A DNA stretch of 64,000 nucleotides from Oscheius tipulae. Its lineage: Eukaryota; Nematoda; Chromadorea; Rhabditida; Rhabditidae. The stretch lies in the NCBI GenBank assembly GCA_037178975.1, contig JASJZH010000004.1, forward strand, positions 5,704,001 to 5,768,000. The letters are read 5' to 3'. Shown here piece after piece: positions 33,043-45,936 of this stretch; position 1 is the first letter of the stretch; each line of letters starts with the position of its first letter. The position numbers and the translations under genes are program-made. The notes beneath the pieces are model-generated. The model was not told the DNA's origin. It searched no databases and was given only the letters and a program-made list of their open reading frames with translations.

Positions 33043-36000
33043 GGGACTGTCCGGCAGTCTGCTAGCCGCGAACCGGCCCCGCCTCCAGTGTCGATTTCAA
33101 ACGAATAAATCTTGTATCGCGAACGACGTAATAGCCCCTAAGATCGACGTGACGATTAGAGAGAGGCGACAAAGAGTCACTGTTTGGGACAGGACGTTCG
33201 GCGAAGAAGTTCTTGTTTGGGAAATGTGTGGGAGGAAGGTGCTCTTTTTTGGAAATACCTTTAAGATATTGCGGAAATGAGTACACAATGTTTGGATTGG
33301 TCATCCTTCCCTTAGCAACGTTTTCTTGAAGGAAACTTGCACTCTCTGTTATTCTCTTCTTCTGGCGTTTCGGAAGTCTGACAACAGCATAAAGGACTCT
33401 TTCAACCAGTATTTGACTCTATGCTCAGATCGGATCTCCCATTACGACCGGATGTCAGATTCGTTAGAATACGGTCTTTTTTGCTGGAAAACAGAAGAAC
33501 AGCTGGAGAGCTGAGCGTGAACAAGAACGACTGGAAAACGGGCCGAAGTTTGAACTGGCGTGTTTGGAGCCAAAGTACTGTAGGGCGTGGGACAATTGAA
33601 TTGTGGGAAATATCCGAACAAAATCGCACTAGAGAATGCACAATTATAGATCCGCAGGCATGCATCTGTGTCTGCTAATGGGCAAGAGGCTACTTTCATC
33701 TTCTTTGGAACAAATGTGTTCGAGCCTTGTAGTTTCGACAGTGCTGTGAAAGGTCAACAAGGTAGAAGAACACTTTTCTTAGTCAGAACAACAGAGAGAA
33801 TGACAAGGACTTTTGGACTACCACTGTTTTCGGTAGATTGGAGTCATAGAGTCAAGTAAGCCGAACCAAAAGGCTCTTGAACTGGCCTCATGAACAAAGT
33901 TACTGCTTGACTATCCGTGTTTCTCTATCCCCCAGCAAAGAAGAAACCTTGGGGGATTCCCTTATGGTCACTTTTTCCTAGCTATGAAGACTATCAAATA
34001 TTGTGCTGGCGGTCTATAGAGACCCGCGAAAAACAATTTTATGGCCTGGTCTCGGTATTGAACTGGTCCTGAAGGTGGCCCAATTGATCGAAAGGATTTA
34101 TGAGAGGTTTTTTTTCTGGGGGGAGAAATTGATTACTCGATTTGACGAACAAATAATAAACAATAGGACAGGATGTCACTTCCCCATAGGAGAGAAAAAA
34201 AAATGAACTGTGTCTCTTCCCTTCACTGCGATTATGGTCTGTGCTGCGTCATTCTATCCTTTTCTCTCTCTGAATATCAATTCGACCAGCATTTGATTTC
34301 CTCTCCTGTGCTCTATATCATTCCAGTCAGTCAGGCAGTTTGAAGAGACTGTCATAGACGAACTGACTCTCTGGAACTTTTCATCGTGACTAATTTTCCG
34401 AAAAAAACGTTTCCGAACTTTCAATTACGCCAATTTCCTAGCTTCCACCCAATAGAAGAACTTATACCGACTTCCGAATGCGCCTGTACCTCTAAAACTT
34501 CTGCCGAAGAGCCTCACCTGCTCTTGCATTCCCCCCAAGAGTGCACGTGATCTTCCGGTCGACTCGAAAAAGACGGAGGACTTGATCTCTTTGAGAGTCT
34601 TCTTGAAGTTACACTGTGAATTGAACATCTCTCTCTGGCTAGTTGTGTGTCTGGCTTCTCGACCATCTGCAGCTTCTGCAGTTTCGCCCATCATTACGCC
34701 GTCGGACCGAACATCGTGCTTCTCTGACCAACCGTCGAGTAAGCTACCAAATGACCTGTCATATGCAATAACTACAAAGCGGTTAGTTCGTCCTCTTTGT
34801 CAAAGTAGAACTACCGAGGCGAGATTTCCATTTGTCCATCCAGAATTTAGACTCTAGATAGCACACCGTCAGTTTTTAGGATACTGTCAACCCTTCTGCG
34901 AACGACCGATGAAGCGAAAGGAGATCTCCTACACCAGCTCCAAAATGATCACGACAATGTGGCCAGTTGTTCTTCTAAAAGCGCTCAAATCTATTCAACA
35001 CCAAGGATTTTGTTCTAACAGTGTACTTGCTGCTGTGGGGAGGTCAATTCCCCGGAGAAGGGGCAAGGTATTGCGAACTGTAGCGGCACACCCCTCTCCC
35101 GCGTTTTGTTATGTTAAAGAGCTTGCAATGTGACAGCTGCTTGTGAATCCGCCACGGGTAGCAACCATCTGCTGAGATGGTGTCATGTTCGATCTTCCTG
35201 ACTCCTTTGGATTTCCATGAATCCACAGCGGTGTTTGGTATAGTTCTTGGAATCCCTCAGAGCCGTAAGGGAAGTCTGAAAGCACTCTGATCCAGCGCCT
35301 TCTTTGAAAGGTAGAGACAGAAATAGAGACACTTTTTCAACTCGATTGTTTTTCAAAACTTTCAGGAGTGGACCTGCTTGGAGTTACGGAAGCTGGACAA
35401 AAAACGTCTGGATGCTGTGAGCCTGTCAGTAGATTCTAGTGACTAAGGCTGTTTCAATACCGTCGTTTCTTGTTGCGATTTCTAATGACTGCAGGCGTAA
35501 AGCTCTGTATGTATTTTGTTGTGATAGTTCTAGCCCATGCTAGTTTTTGTTGCGTCCTGGTTATATTCATGTCGAACCATGTCCCTTGTCCCTTGTTCAT
35601 CATTAGGCTGTCCTTGTCCACCGGATTCATTTTCTCCCCCTCTCCATCTCTCTCTCTCTCTCTCTCTTCACCTAGCCACTGTCCACCATCCGGCCTTCCA
35701 TTGTTTACGTCGCTTCAGTGTGTGCAGAGCTCGGGAACCGACTCTCTCTCTCGCTTCGACGTAGCGTCTCTCTGTTCACGGCAAAAAGTACAAGGGACGA
35801 GGGGGAACTGTTTGATCTGGCATAGTTACGTGTTTCTTTCCTTAATTCATTTGCTGTACTCGTTCGGAAAAGGCCTGGGTCACATCATTCGGTCAGAAGC
35901 CGGTGGTTTTCCAGTTCCGGCCGAAGCAGAATGAGAAACTCTCAAAGAATAACGGACATCTTGATCCCTTGGGGTAGACATCAGGTTCCAAGGGAAGCAT

Positions 36001-38738
36001 AGAGTTTCTGCAAATATGGCTCACTGGAAACAAGGAACAATGACGCAATTGATGGATAAACAACGTAATTGAATTAGACCATTTTTGGAGAAAGAAGAAA
36101 CCGAAAAGAGGGGAAAGATCAACACAATATGATGGGTGGAAAAGTGAATGCAGAAATTGTAAGATGGGGCTAGGTGGAGAGAAGAATTTAGTGGCCAGTG
36201 TTCGGAAAGTGATAATTAGTAGAGAGAAGATGAAAAGTTATTGCTTGTTGCTTGGACTAGAAACTCTGGGTAAAGACGAGCCAAACCGAAAGGATCTCTC
36301 GTAGTTTTGATCAAAGTTTTAATAGAGAAAATCAACGATTAGAGACAGTCAGTCTCTTTCACTAATCGCAAAATTGTTAGAAACAGGTATCTCTAAATTG
36401 CTTTCTGGTTGGCCCCTTTTCGAGGAAACTATGATCGTCTGAGAGAGTCTCCAAGACAACAGTTTAAAAGAGTTTGTCTCCGCATGATACAGGTCTGTAA
36501 CGTGAAGGGTTGTCGTCTGGGTGTGAGGCATAAGGTCGTGGAACTGTAAAGAGTATGAAAGCCTTTCTTCCAATCGACCAGATGTTCTTGAATGAGAACA
36601 AGACCGATTGCAAAGTGTTCTCTTTGGGCGAGTAAGGCAAATTAGGACTGTTTTCTCTTGGAACAAAGGTCGTGAGTTCCTTTTAGCTATCTTCTTCTTT
36701 CTTCTAGTCTCTCAGTAACGATAGAGTTATAATGTCTTTTTACACTATTTATTTGAGTGTGTATCGATCAGGGTTTCTTGAGAGCAGACGACACGAACTC
36801 TTAATCGACATTAATCTTTCTTTGAAAGAGGGGACCTTTTCTGTTGTCTCTTACACAACCTCCTCCTTTCAAACTTTAATAACAGTTTATTTGAGAGTCA
36901 TCCAATTTGTCTGCTGCTCCCAAACCACACGCTTGTTTCACACCGGGACTCACTATTTCGCTACAAAAACCTGTGACATTATTCGTTCTACATTTTCTTT
37001 CTATTCGGAGCATCGCTCTGATAAGACCGTTAAACAGGGTCAATACTAGACCGGTCGGACATCGAAATCCTTACCCTGTTCCATTAGAGAAACTGGACCT
37101 CCAGTTACTCGACTCTCTGTACCATCTGTTTTATCAGTCCGAGAGACAAAAGTTTGTTTTATCAAAGGTGACCACCACTTGTCGGCGGGCTGAAAAAACG
37201 GGAGTGTTCTCTGCTGGGTCGTGGCCAATCGATGAGGTCTGGCGCCCCGCCTACTCCAGGCGCTGGGCGTCCCACCATTCCAAAATTTCCTGCTTATGCA
37301 CCCGGCGCAGCATTTCAACACAAATATTCTCATTCTAGGTTCGTTATTTTTCATCCTTTATTCTATCCGAAAGTGTTAATCTTTCCAACACCCTGTACTT
37401 CCTTGTTACTAGAACTTCGTGGCTTCGCAATAGAGACCACGTTTAATCGCTTACTTCCTCTTAAACTGTTCCAAAGTTGCAATCCATTAGTTCTCGAAGC
37501 CCCCCTTTTCTATTTCAAAACTTTGTACCTTTTAACTGCCCGGCACCGAGGACTTTTACGGTTTCTTTGAAACATTTTGGAGAAGCGAATGCCTCTTATC
37601 TCAAAGTATCTGCGGGTACAGCGTGAATAATAGGGTGGCTTAAGCGGTGTGCTGAACGTGTATTTTCGAAAAAGTCCTTCTTGATTCGATTAACATTGTT
37701 TCTTACCGTAATAGAGTTATTTGGAGCGGCGTGAGGTGCCGTGACAGACTTTTCTTGGCCAGGATCATATCTTTTGATTTTGGCATGTTCAGAAGAGTTG
37801 TAGCTTTTGATTAGACGAATATTTTTTATTTTATGTCTTGGTGCCGAAAATAGACTTTTACAAAGTCAAATTCCCACCGCGCGTACTTCAGAGCCACTTT
37901 TCCCAACCAAGAACACATTTTTGAGCTTCACCATGTTCCAGCTTTTAATCTGTTTCAAAACTTTGTAGAACATGACAGCCCCAAAAAATCATGTCTTGAA
38001 GTCGAAAATGAACTTAAAAGAATTCAATCTCTGCTCTCCCCTGTACTCTTAAATGCCCTCGACCATGTTGACTCTTCTTACCACATCCTGTCTGTTTGCT
38101 CTGAGAGTTCACGAGGTTCCTTAAAAACTTTTTGCTCCTTGAACCGGGGAAAAAGAGGTGATCTCTAGAGGAGAACTTTGTTACAAAATGCACCCTCGCA
38201 CTTTAAAATTTGCGAGTGGAAGATTGATGTGGCTGCGAAAACTGATACCCCATCCAAAAAAAAAAAAATAGTTCCAGAAAACCTTGTTGACTCGACTGTA
38301 AACAGCTGTGAAACCACATTATCAACAACATGGGGTCAGGGTGAAAATAGCCAAAATGATGACTAAAAGTACCGTAGTTCTGTCAGACTTTTGCTGCAAA
38401 GGGGAAAAGAGTTTAATCTCTTGATAATTTGAAAGTGGAAGCTGTGGTTAGTTTGAAGAATCCTGTAGCTTTTTGTCTCGATACTTGTAAATGTTCAGAA
38501 CAGCCTAACTTTTTTGTTCACATGTGTCCGGGGGTGATGGTACGGTGAGATAGTGAATTGGAAGCAGTTAACGGTGAACCACTTTTTAGGGGATAAAGAG
38601 GTCAGTTTCCAACTGACAATGAAGGATGTTCTGAAAAGTGTAGCTTTCGATCTGGTCTCTAACTTTGCAGAACATCGAGTCGTTAACTTGGGGACCTCAA
38701 AATGTATTGTTGACGTAATGTAACTAGACAGTTTTCAG
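33043..38738. other. 5.7 kb gene-poor region
   Basis: No gene is definable. The region should contain the missing 5' exon of the OSGIN-like gene if it is complete. A (TC)n run lies at about 35647-35668. Frames at 34425-34694 (-) and 37232-37338 (+) have mildly coding composition but no supported partners. Confidence 0.35.
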
Positions 38739-41700
38739 GGAATGGACCGGCCGGAATCTCCCTGTCAGCCTTTCTGTCCGGCATCACCCCCTTCTACAAT
38801 CCTCTCCAGCCGCATCCGAATGAACAAATCCACAAGCATTTGCTGGAGACGAAGGAGAGTCTCATAGACCAGGTTAGTTCTTTTTTGCGGGAGTTCCGTC
38901 CCCAAAGCAGCTTAGAGTAGGATTGTTCTCCTTATCACAGCTTTTGGGGGTCTTCCCGCGATTGCTCAACACGATAAGGTCGGGGGTAGAGGGTTAAACG
39001 TGTGTGGGGATCTCCCAATGTAACATCTGTCCATAAAATAGTGCTTTATGTTCTTTCCCCCACCAGACATTCCAGTTTTGGACTGACTGAGCGAAGCTGA
39101 GAGATATCTAGTCACGCATTGGCACAAACAGCTGCAAATAGGGAATACTTGAAAAAGTTCCAAATCGGGAAGTTTATTGATGCGCCAAGTTGTTCCAGGT
39201 GAACCCTCCTGTTTACAGCTTTGACCCCGCTAATCCCCTCAATTTCCCAGAAACGATCAGAAAATAGAGGATGCCTGCTTGCGTTTCTAAGAGCACGGAG
39301 ATCAGTGAGCATTTGCTGACAATTCAGGCTTCTCTTTCCTAAGCAACCGTGGGCTATGATTATGACGAATCCATTGAGAGAAAAGAGGTAAAGAAAAAAG
39401 CATAGGTTTTAGGTGGTCGTAAAGGGTGACAGTATAGGATCAGAAACTTGTCTCAGATTACCAGGCTAATTAACTTCTTTCAGTCAGACGACTGTCTAAT
39501 TGTCAACCTATTTCAGGACCTGACATGGATTGAGAACGTGGAGCAACTGATCGCGACAGGCCGTCCTCTGTCCGTTCTCTACGACACTTTGGTGAATTTT
39601 TGAGCTTTGAGCCCCACAGCCGTTGTGAAAGTATCCGTATCCAACACGAACAGTGCACTCATCCTAGCGTTTAGGCCAGACCTGGAGCCGACATCGGAGA
39701 GACGAACCCCTCGTGCCTCAGATGGGAGAAACGGCGGGAACGAGCTGTCGATCACCTGGTCCTGGGAGAAACTCCAATTGGAGGCAGTTGGAACGACTAT
39801 GATCCAGAGGTACTGTACTGTCTTTATCTTGAATTTTTGAACTTGGGGGTCGCTGAAAAAGACAGCGGACACGCGGGAGAGACTACGTCACCCGATCGAA
39901 AACCATGGACAGACGAAGAGTCATCGCTTCCGATGCTTTTCGAGATTTCTGACAAATTTCAATAGGGCATTGTGATTTTGGCAATTTCTGTCCGGGATAG
40001 ACATGTCAAAAGAGCAAATGACAGGAATTGGATAGACTGATCAACCGAAATAGTAACCTTGACATAGGAACTGGTTGACAGAATAGGAGAGTGACAAACT
40101 GACGTGGACAATCATGCAAGAAAATTTTCAGATGGTAGCCGTCTCCTTCTCCTCATGGCTCGATCTTCCTGGTTACTCGGTCAACGAGTACCTCGAAGGA
40201 ACTCCGCTGATCTCTCGACTACCCTCTGTAGTCATTGCCGCCTACATGGAAGGCTACACGAAGAGACTCGGCATTAGGAAGAACTTCAAGCCTCACACCA
40301 AGGTCAACAGTCTCAAGGTTTGTCTCTCAAAAAATTCTTATCGGAGAAAAACACGTGGTTTTGGTCATTTTCTGTAGAGCCGGAATGTGACTGACGTCAG
40401 CTGAATGACAAATACCAGCATGGGAGAGAATAGAGAGGAAGATGTAGTCTGTAGGATGTGGAAAACTGTACAAGGAATTGATACATTGTTTTAAAGGGAA
40501 CATGTCGTAACAGGACCAAAAAGCCCGGTTTTTAGATTAGTACTCTTCGTAGGCTAGTGTTCCCTCAAGAGTCGCCCCATGACCATACTGTTTTACGTCT
40601 CATTGTTTAGTGGAAAGAGAAAACTTTTCTCCTTTTTCTCAATTCTAGCTTATCAGGATTGGCCCTTAAAATCGGAACAATTGGAGTTATAAAAAACGAT
40701 AAGAGAGGGAACGGTCAATTTCCCCAAAGAACTTTCTAGAAAAACCCCTGTTCCAGAAAGAAGGAGATATCTGGATTGCCTCTGGACAGTACAGTGACGG
40801 TCATCGCTTCACGGTCACCTCGAACAGTGTGGTTCTGGCCTGTGGTAAGACGAAACCCCGTGTACTGGGACTTCCCAATGAGGAAAGCTGTCAGAAGGTC
40901 GTATACGATGTGCTCTCGCTCAAGGCCAGGATTCTTCAGGACTTGGAGAATGGAGAGGAGTACACCAGGTTGGTAACGTGAAAGCCTTGACCCACTTTTG
41001 GTTACAATCAGTTACGAAGAAAACAGGGGGAAGGGAACAGAATGTGTACTGTGACTGTAGTCTCTTCTCCAGTCTCTTTAAAAACTCAATCACTATTTGA
41101 GCTCATACTGATTTCAACTCCTCTTTCCTGTAATATTTGAGCTCTCCAAAGACTCCCAAATGAGACAAGCTGTCACCGAATAAAAATCTAGCCCTCAGGA
41201 TACGAGTCTGACTCTCAGGACTCTCTTTCATATCACCCTTCCTTTTCCTGGAACCGTCCAATCTGTCACAGATGCTAAACGAGTCTTGTTGTCCAAATCA
41301 CTTTGGAAAGGGTCTTCTCTCGGAGAGCTCCTTGGGGAGTAGCTCGTCGCCTCGAAACATGTTGTTTGACACCATACAAGCTCCATGCTCTCAAAATTTC
41401 TAGCCTGATCCGTAGCTTGACTCACATATGTCGATATCATACTCCCTCATAGTACATAGTCTTTTAGAAGAGATGGTTGCACCTTTCCTATATGATTCTT
41501 GTTCAAGAACAGGCTGAACTTTCCCAGTTGCTAAGTGAGAGAAAGAGAGAGAGAGATAGAAGGGAGGGGATGATTCTTGTATCACGCTTCGGCACAGTGA
41601 GAGCTTCCCAACCCCTCGAGGAGATCAGATTTCAGAGCTGCTTTCTAAGAAAAGATTTTTCAGTGGTCAAGGGCCGAAAGTCGTCATAGTGGGCGATGGA

Positions 41701-42159
41701 ATCTCGTCAGCTGATGCCGTGCGTCATTGTATGCACCACGGAATCCCGGTCCTGCATGTGATGAGGAAAAATGACCGTCAACTGAGGAGCATCCTTATGT
41801 CCCGACTCTCGCCGACTCACTACGGAGAGTATACCTCGATCTACCGTCTGATGACAGGCAAAGAGCAACATGCGCTCTACGAGAAATGTTCTGGCAGTGT
41901 TGTCTCTGCAGTTGACGACGAATCCGTGACCATTTCTTGTCCAAAAGAAGAGAGACGAGAGCCTCTTGGCCTCCTGACTGTCTGTATCGGTCGGGAGACT
42001 GAAGTCGGGGATATTTTCGACGGAAAGCTGGACATCGAGGAATACGAATCCCTCTCGGATCCCTCCCTATCAGCTGTAGGAGCCGTGGCCGGCGATCACT
42101 TTGTCCGTTATCTGGTCGGTGGATGTCTACACGTAGCCCGCCAAATTCTGAAGAAATGA
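38739..42159 (+). CDS. OSGIN-like flavin monooxygenase-related protein (5' exon not found)
   Basis: Exons 38739-38872, 39517-39591, 39675-39809, 40132-40318, 40757-40968 and 41664-42159 join in phase. The first visible exon starts inside the FAD-binding GNGPAGIS motif, so a short upstream exon ending near the start of that motif is missing. LRWEKRRERAVDHLVLGETPIGGSW matches the OSGIN family core in order and spacing (written here in part as RWEKRRERAVDHLVLG). A second dinucleotide-fold motif is VVIVGDGISSADA, and the end is GDHFVRYLVGGCLHVARQILKK. OSGIN proteins resemble flavin monooxygenases and act in oxidative-stress and growth control. A poly(A) signal AATAAA lies at 42373. Confidence 0.85.
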
Positions 42160-42372
42160 CAATTGTTGTAGTTTTTAAAGTTGTTGACTGTGCCCTCCTT
42201 CTAGTGATGAATCCAAACCGGTGTCCCCCCTTTTTTTAGGTGTTGGAAGCAAAACGAGGACGCAGCTTTATATACTACGGTCCATGTGAATGATTGTGAC
42301 TGATGCAATACGTGTACTCAATCGAACTTTTCTTTTCTGACAAAGACACTCCATGTTGTAGTGTAATCACGC

Positions 42373-42378
42373 TAATAA
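42373..42378 (+). terminator. poly(A) signal of the OSGIN-like gene
   Basis: AATAAA about 210 bases after the stop codon. Confidence 0.4.
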
Positions 42379-42478
42379 ACGTATTTTTATCTCCTCTTCA
42401 AAATAAAAAGGTGGAAGAGTAAATGGCTTTGAAGAGAGATGTCGGAAATCAATAGAGACTGACATAAAAAGCTGACAA

Positions 42479-43111
42479 GACTGGCTTTCTAATTTGGAGT
42501 TCGCGGCTCAAACTCAGTCCTGTTTTATTTTTTTTTCTATTCTACCTTGCAAAGCCTAAAATTGGTGACAACTACTTTACTATCTTGGAGAAACTGTCCC
42601 ATTGGCTCTTATACAATCCTTGAGATTCGAACAAAGTTTATTGCATCTTCTCCTTCCTCGTCTTCTTACAACAGACACATCTAGCAGTACAGACAAGAAG
42701 CTTGAGCAGAATGTAGAGAACAACAGACACCAAGGTCAGTATGACAGCAATAACATCGAGGGAATGGTACTGCACAAAGTTGAGCTTTGTTCCGGCGGGA
42801 ACCAAGTTCTCCAGGGTCTTGAATTCGGCCACGAACTCTGTCCATTTGACTAGAAGTTGTTCAGGAGAAACGGGTCTTTTGGCAACCATGGCCGAGAGTC
42901 GTTGAGCTGAGGACAAGTACCTGAAGTTTTCTGTCGTTGAATCCGAAGGACTTGCCTAGGGTTTTCGAGAACTTCTGTCAGAGCGTCATAGACTGCTTCA
43001 GCTGTAAAGTTTGCCTTGGAGAGGTTGACGGCAAAGCCGTGCTTCTTCGCGATCTTCTCATTCTTGGGTTGATCGCCGAAGAGCCCAATCGTGACCAGAG
43101 GCTTACCAGCA
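42479..43111. repeat. near-identical 633-base duplicate, copy A
   Basis: Matches 45304-45936 with only three base differences that I can see. It covers the 3' flank, the last exon, a GC-AG intron and part of the preceding exon of the first UGT gene. The coding sequence outside the block is much more diverged. Confidence 0.9.
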
Positions 43112-45046
43112 TTGATGGCCTCCTGGAGACTGTTGTATCCGCCGTGAGTCAAGAAAGCCTTGGTCTTAGGATGCTGGAGAAGGTCAGATTGGGGCATCCA
43201 TTTTGTTAAGTGGACATTGGACGGAATCTTGTCTAAAGAAGAGTCACTTGACTACCAAACTACCTACTCTGCAGATCCTTGCCTTCGTATCGAACCACAA
43301 ACTGGTAGTCGGGTAGTCGAGTGAAGGCTCCAATCAGCGCAGTCTTCCAGCTGTCAGGAATCAGAGCAGACGGTGCGACTGAACCGAACGAGACCAAGAT
43401 GATTCCCTTTCCATTGTTGGCAATCTTTTCGAACTGTTCGGGCAGCGGCTTCGTGTCCTTCTTCTCAGCTCCAATACCTCCAATGTTCACAACTTTTGCC
43501 AGAGTGGGACGAGGGAGTTCGTAGAACTCGTTCGAATTCACCAGGACCTAGGCTTGGATATGTACTGTTGTTTATGCGACACACCAAAGGACACTCCTTG
43601 GCCAATTCCATAAGATCCGGGAAGTTTGGATAAACTTCCTCACGAAACATCTGCGTCTCTCTGTTGGATACCATTCTAAAATATTTAGTCATTGAGCAAG
43701 AAAGTGTTCAACTTGGGATAGAAGTTCTTAGCCATTATAGTGATTAAGAGACTTTTGGCTCTTTCCATGAATGTCATTTCGTCCATCAGATCGAGCATCA
43801 CGGCTGGAAAACTATTGTTTTGTGGAAGATGAGGAGACTTACGAGGCACGAAGCTGGGAATGAGGGGAACGCCAACAGAGCGAGAGACATGGTCCATTAG
43901 ATGTCCGCTGAAAACTCATTAGAATAATTGGTGGAACAGAAAGTCCGAACCCATATTCTGACAAGGAGGCTTTATTACCCTAATGACCCACCTCTGCAAC
44001 CAAATCCAGGTTGGAATCTGAGCGTGGTGAATAAGTCCGATGGGGCACATGTGGTAGGGATGAGCAAAGGCGATGTCGAACTGCTCCTTCACCAGCCAAT
44101 CCATAAACGGCTTGTTTCTAAGAGCAGCTAAGTCTAGGCTGGAAACAAAACGCCTGGACTCACATCTACAGGAATCGGTGAGCATTCGCATGAACTTGGT
44201 GAAGTGCTCTCTCATCTCACCGCCCATCGTGTCGAGCGGTTGGAAGATTATCTTGGACTGGGCCAAATCTGCTTCCGCCTTGGAGACGCCAATGGAGGCA
44301 TTAACCGAGTAGACTGAAAAACGGGACAGGAAACTTCCACACTCTCCCAAAGGTTCGACTCAATATTCTACCCTGACTACCACTTTGACTACCAAGACTG
44401 CTCCCTTCCCGTTTGATTCTATCCTTCTCCGTGAGAGTTATCTATAACCGAGGAAAAATTCGGACAACTGAAGGGCTCAAACATGTTCTTTCTAGCTACC
44501 CATATCTTCCCGTTTAGAATCTTGGCAATACTACATCTTTTGTAATTATCACTTCCGCCTCAACTTCTGTCAAACATGGAGGAATCTTCGGCCCGCCCGA
44601 GCCTGATTCGGTTTTATAACGACACGTATCTCATGCAGAGGCTGATCATTAGCTTGAGAATCGAAAATTTCTATGCGCCCAGAAGATTTTCAGAAACAGT
44701 ACTGCTGGCGGCCTTCGGGGTTTTATTCAAACTGTCAATTTTCGCATTTTGTTTTCTCCGAGACTGTCCCTTCATCAATGCTCAAAAAGAATTTACTTTT
44801 GATATTATTAGCAATTTTGACATCACTATTGTCGCGTCCATCGAAGACGACCGAAAAGGCAATGGTCACGTCGTGTCCAGCATCAGCCAATACCTGTGCG
44901 ACTCTCTTATTGAACATTACCTAAATATTCTCGTTTTTTGGAGGAATCCTTCTCACTTGACTGTTGGCAATATCCGGAGCAAAAATAACTATTTTGTAGG
45001 CTTGAACTGCCACTAGGAGCAGTAGTATCAGAGTAAAGACCCTCAT
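42638..45046 (-). CDS. ugt: UDP-glucuronosyltransferase A
   Basis: The start MRVFTLILLLLVAVQA is a signal peptide. Exon 1 is 45046-44957 and exon 2 begins at 44920. The N-terminal acceptor-binding half follows, then the UGT signature WMPQSDLLQHPKTKAFLTHG with downstream FGDQPKN. The C-terminus has one membrane span after FVQYHSLDVIAV and a lysine-rich cytoplasmic tail (KKTRKEKMQ), as in ER-anchored UGTs. The reaction is transfer of a sugar from a UDP-sugar to small lipophilic molecules in the ER lumen. The last intron (42955-42921) has the donor AG|GCAAGT, a GC-AG intron. Head-to-tail with UGT B. Some middle exon edges are approximate. Confidence 0.88.
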
Positions 45047-45303
45047 CCTGAGAAGGAATACAGATTGGGAAGAGAATCAATAGGACTGTGTGCTCAAAGA
45101 ACCTTTGCCACACTTCTTGGTCTGATTAGATAGGCGGAGAGATTAAAGAGCGGTTTCGCAAGCTTTGTTTGCAGAAGCAGAGAACAAACAGCGAGTACAC
45201 AAATACTCAAAGCAGAGACTAGAAACTAGACAAGAGTTCTCCGTTTTTGGATCAACGTCCTTCTCACCTTCCAGCTGTAACATAACAGACCGTCTACGTA
45301 CAT

Positions 45304-45936
45304 GACTGGCTTTCTAATTTGGAGTTCGCGGCTCAAACTCCGTCCTGTTTTATTTTTTTTTCTATTCTACTTTGCAAAGCCTAAAATTGGTGACAACTAC
45401 TTTACTATCTTGGAGAAACTGTCCCATTGGCTCTTATACAATCCTTGAGATTCGAACAAAGTTTATTGCATCTTCTCCTTCCTCGTCTTCTTACAACAGA
45501 CACATCTAGCAGTACAGACAAGAAGCTTGAGCAGAATGTAGAGAACAACAGACACCAAGGTCAGTATGACAGCAATAACATCGAGGGAATGGTACTGCAC
45601 AAAGTTGAGCTTTGTTCCGGCGGGAACCAAGTTCTCCAGGGTCTTGAATTCGGCCACGAACTCTGTCCATTTGACTAGAAGTTGTTCAGGAGAAACGGGT
45701 CTTTTGGCAACCATGGCCGAGAGTCGTTGAGCTGAGGACAAGTACCTGAAGTTTTCTGTCGTTGAATCCGAAGGACTTGCCTAGGGTTTTCGAGAACTTC
45801 TGTCAAAGCGTCATAGACTGCTTCAGCTGTAAAGTTTGCCTTGGAGAGGTTGACGGCAAAGCCGTGCTTCTTCGCGATCTTCTCATTCTTGGGTTGATCG
45901 CCGAAGAGCCCAATCGTGACCAGAGGCTTACCAGCA
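45304..45936. repeat. near-identical 633-base duplicate, copy B
   Basis: Partner of 42479-43111. One edge falls in non-coding flank at CTGGCTTTCT and the other just inside an exon at CCAGCA. Confidence 0.9.

Noticed and set aside
34425-34694. Minus-strand frame of 89 codons with a good GTGAGG donor
   Set aside because: The implied intron would be only 26 bases and no partner exon with clear coding character was found.
35647-35668. (TC)n tract as a possible regulatory or CRISPR-like repeat
   Set aside because: A plain dinucleotide microsatellite without spacers; a (GA)n tract at about 41536 is similar.
37232-37570. Pro/Gly-rich plus-strand frame near 37.25 kb
   Set aside because: The first 35 codons look coding and end in a possible donor, but no upstream exon, family or matching acceptor was found.
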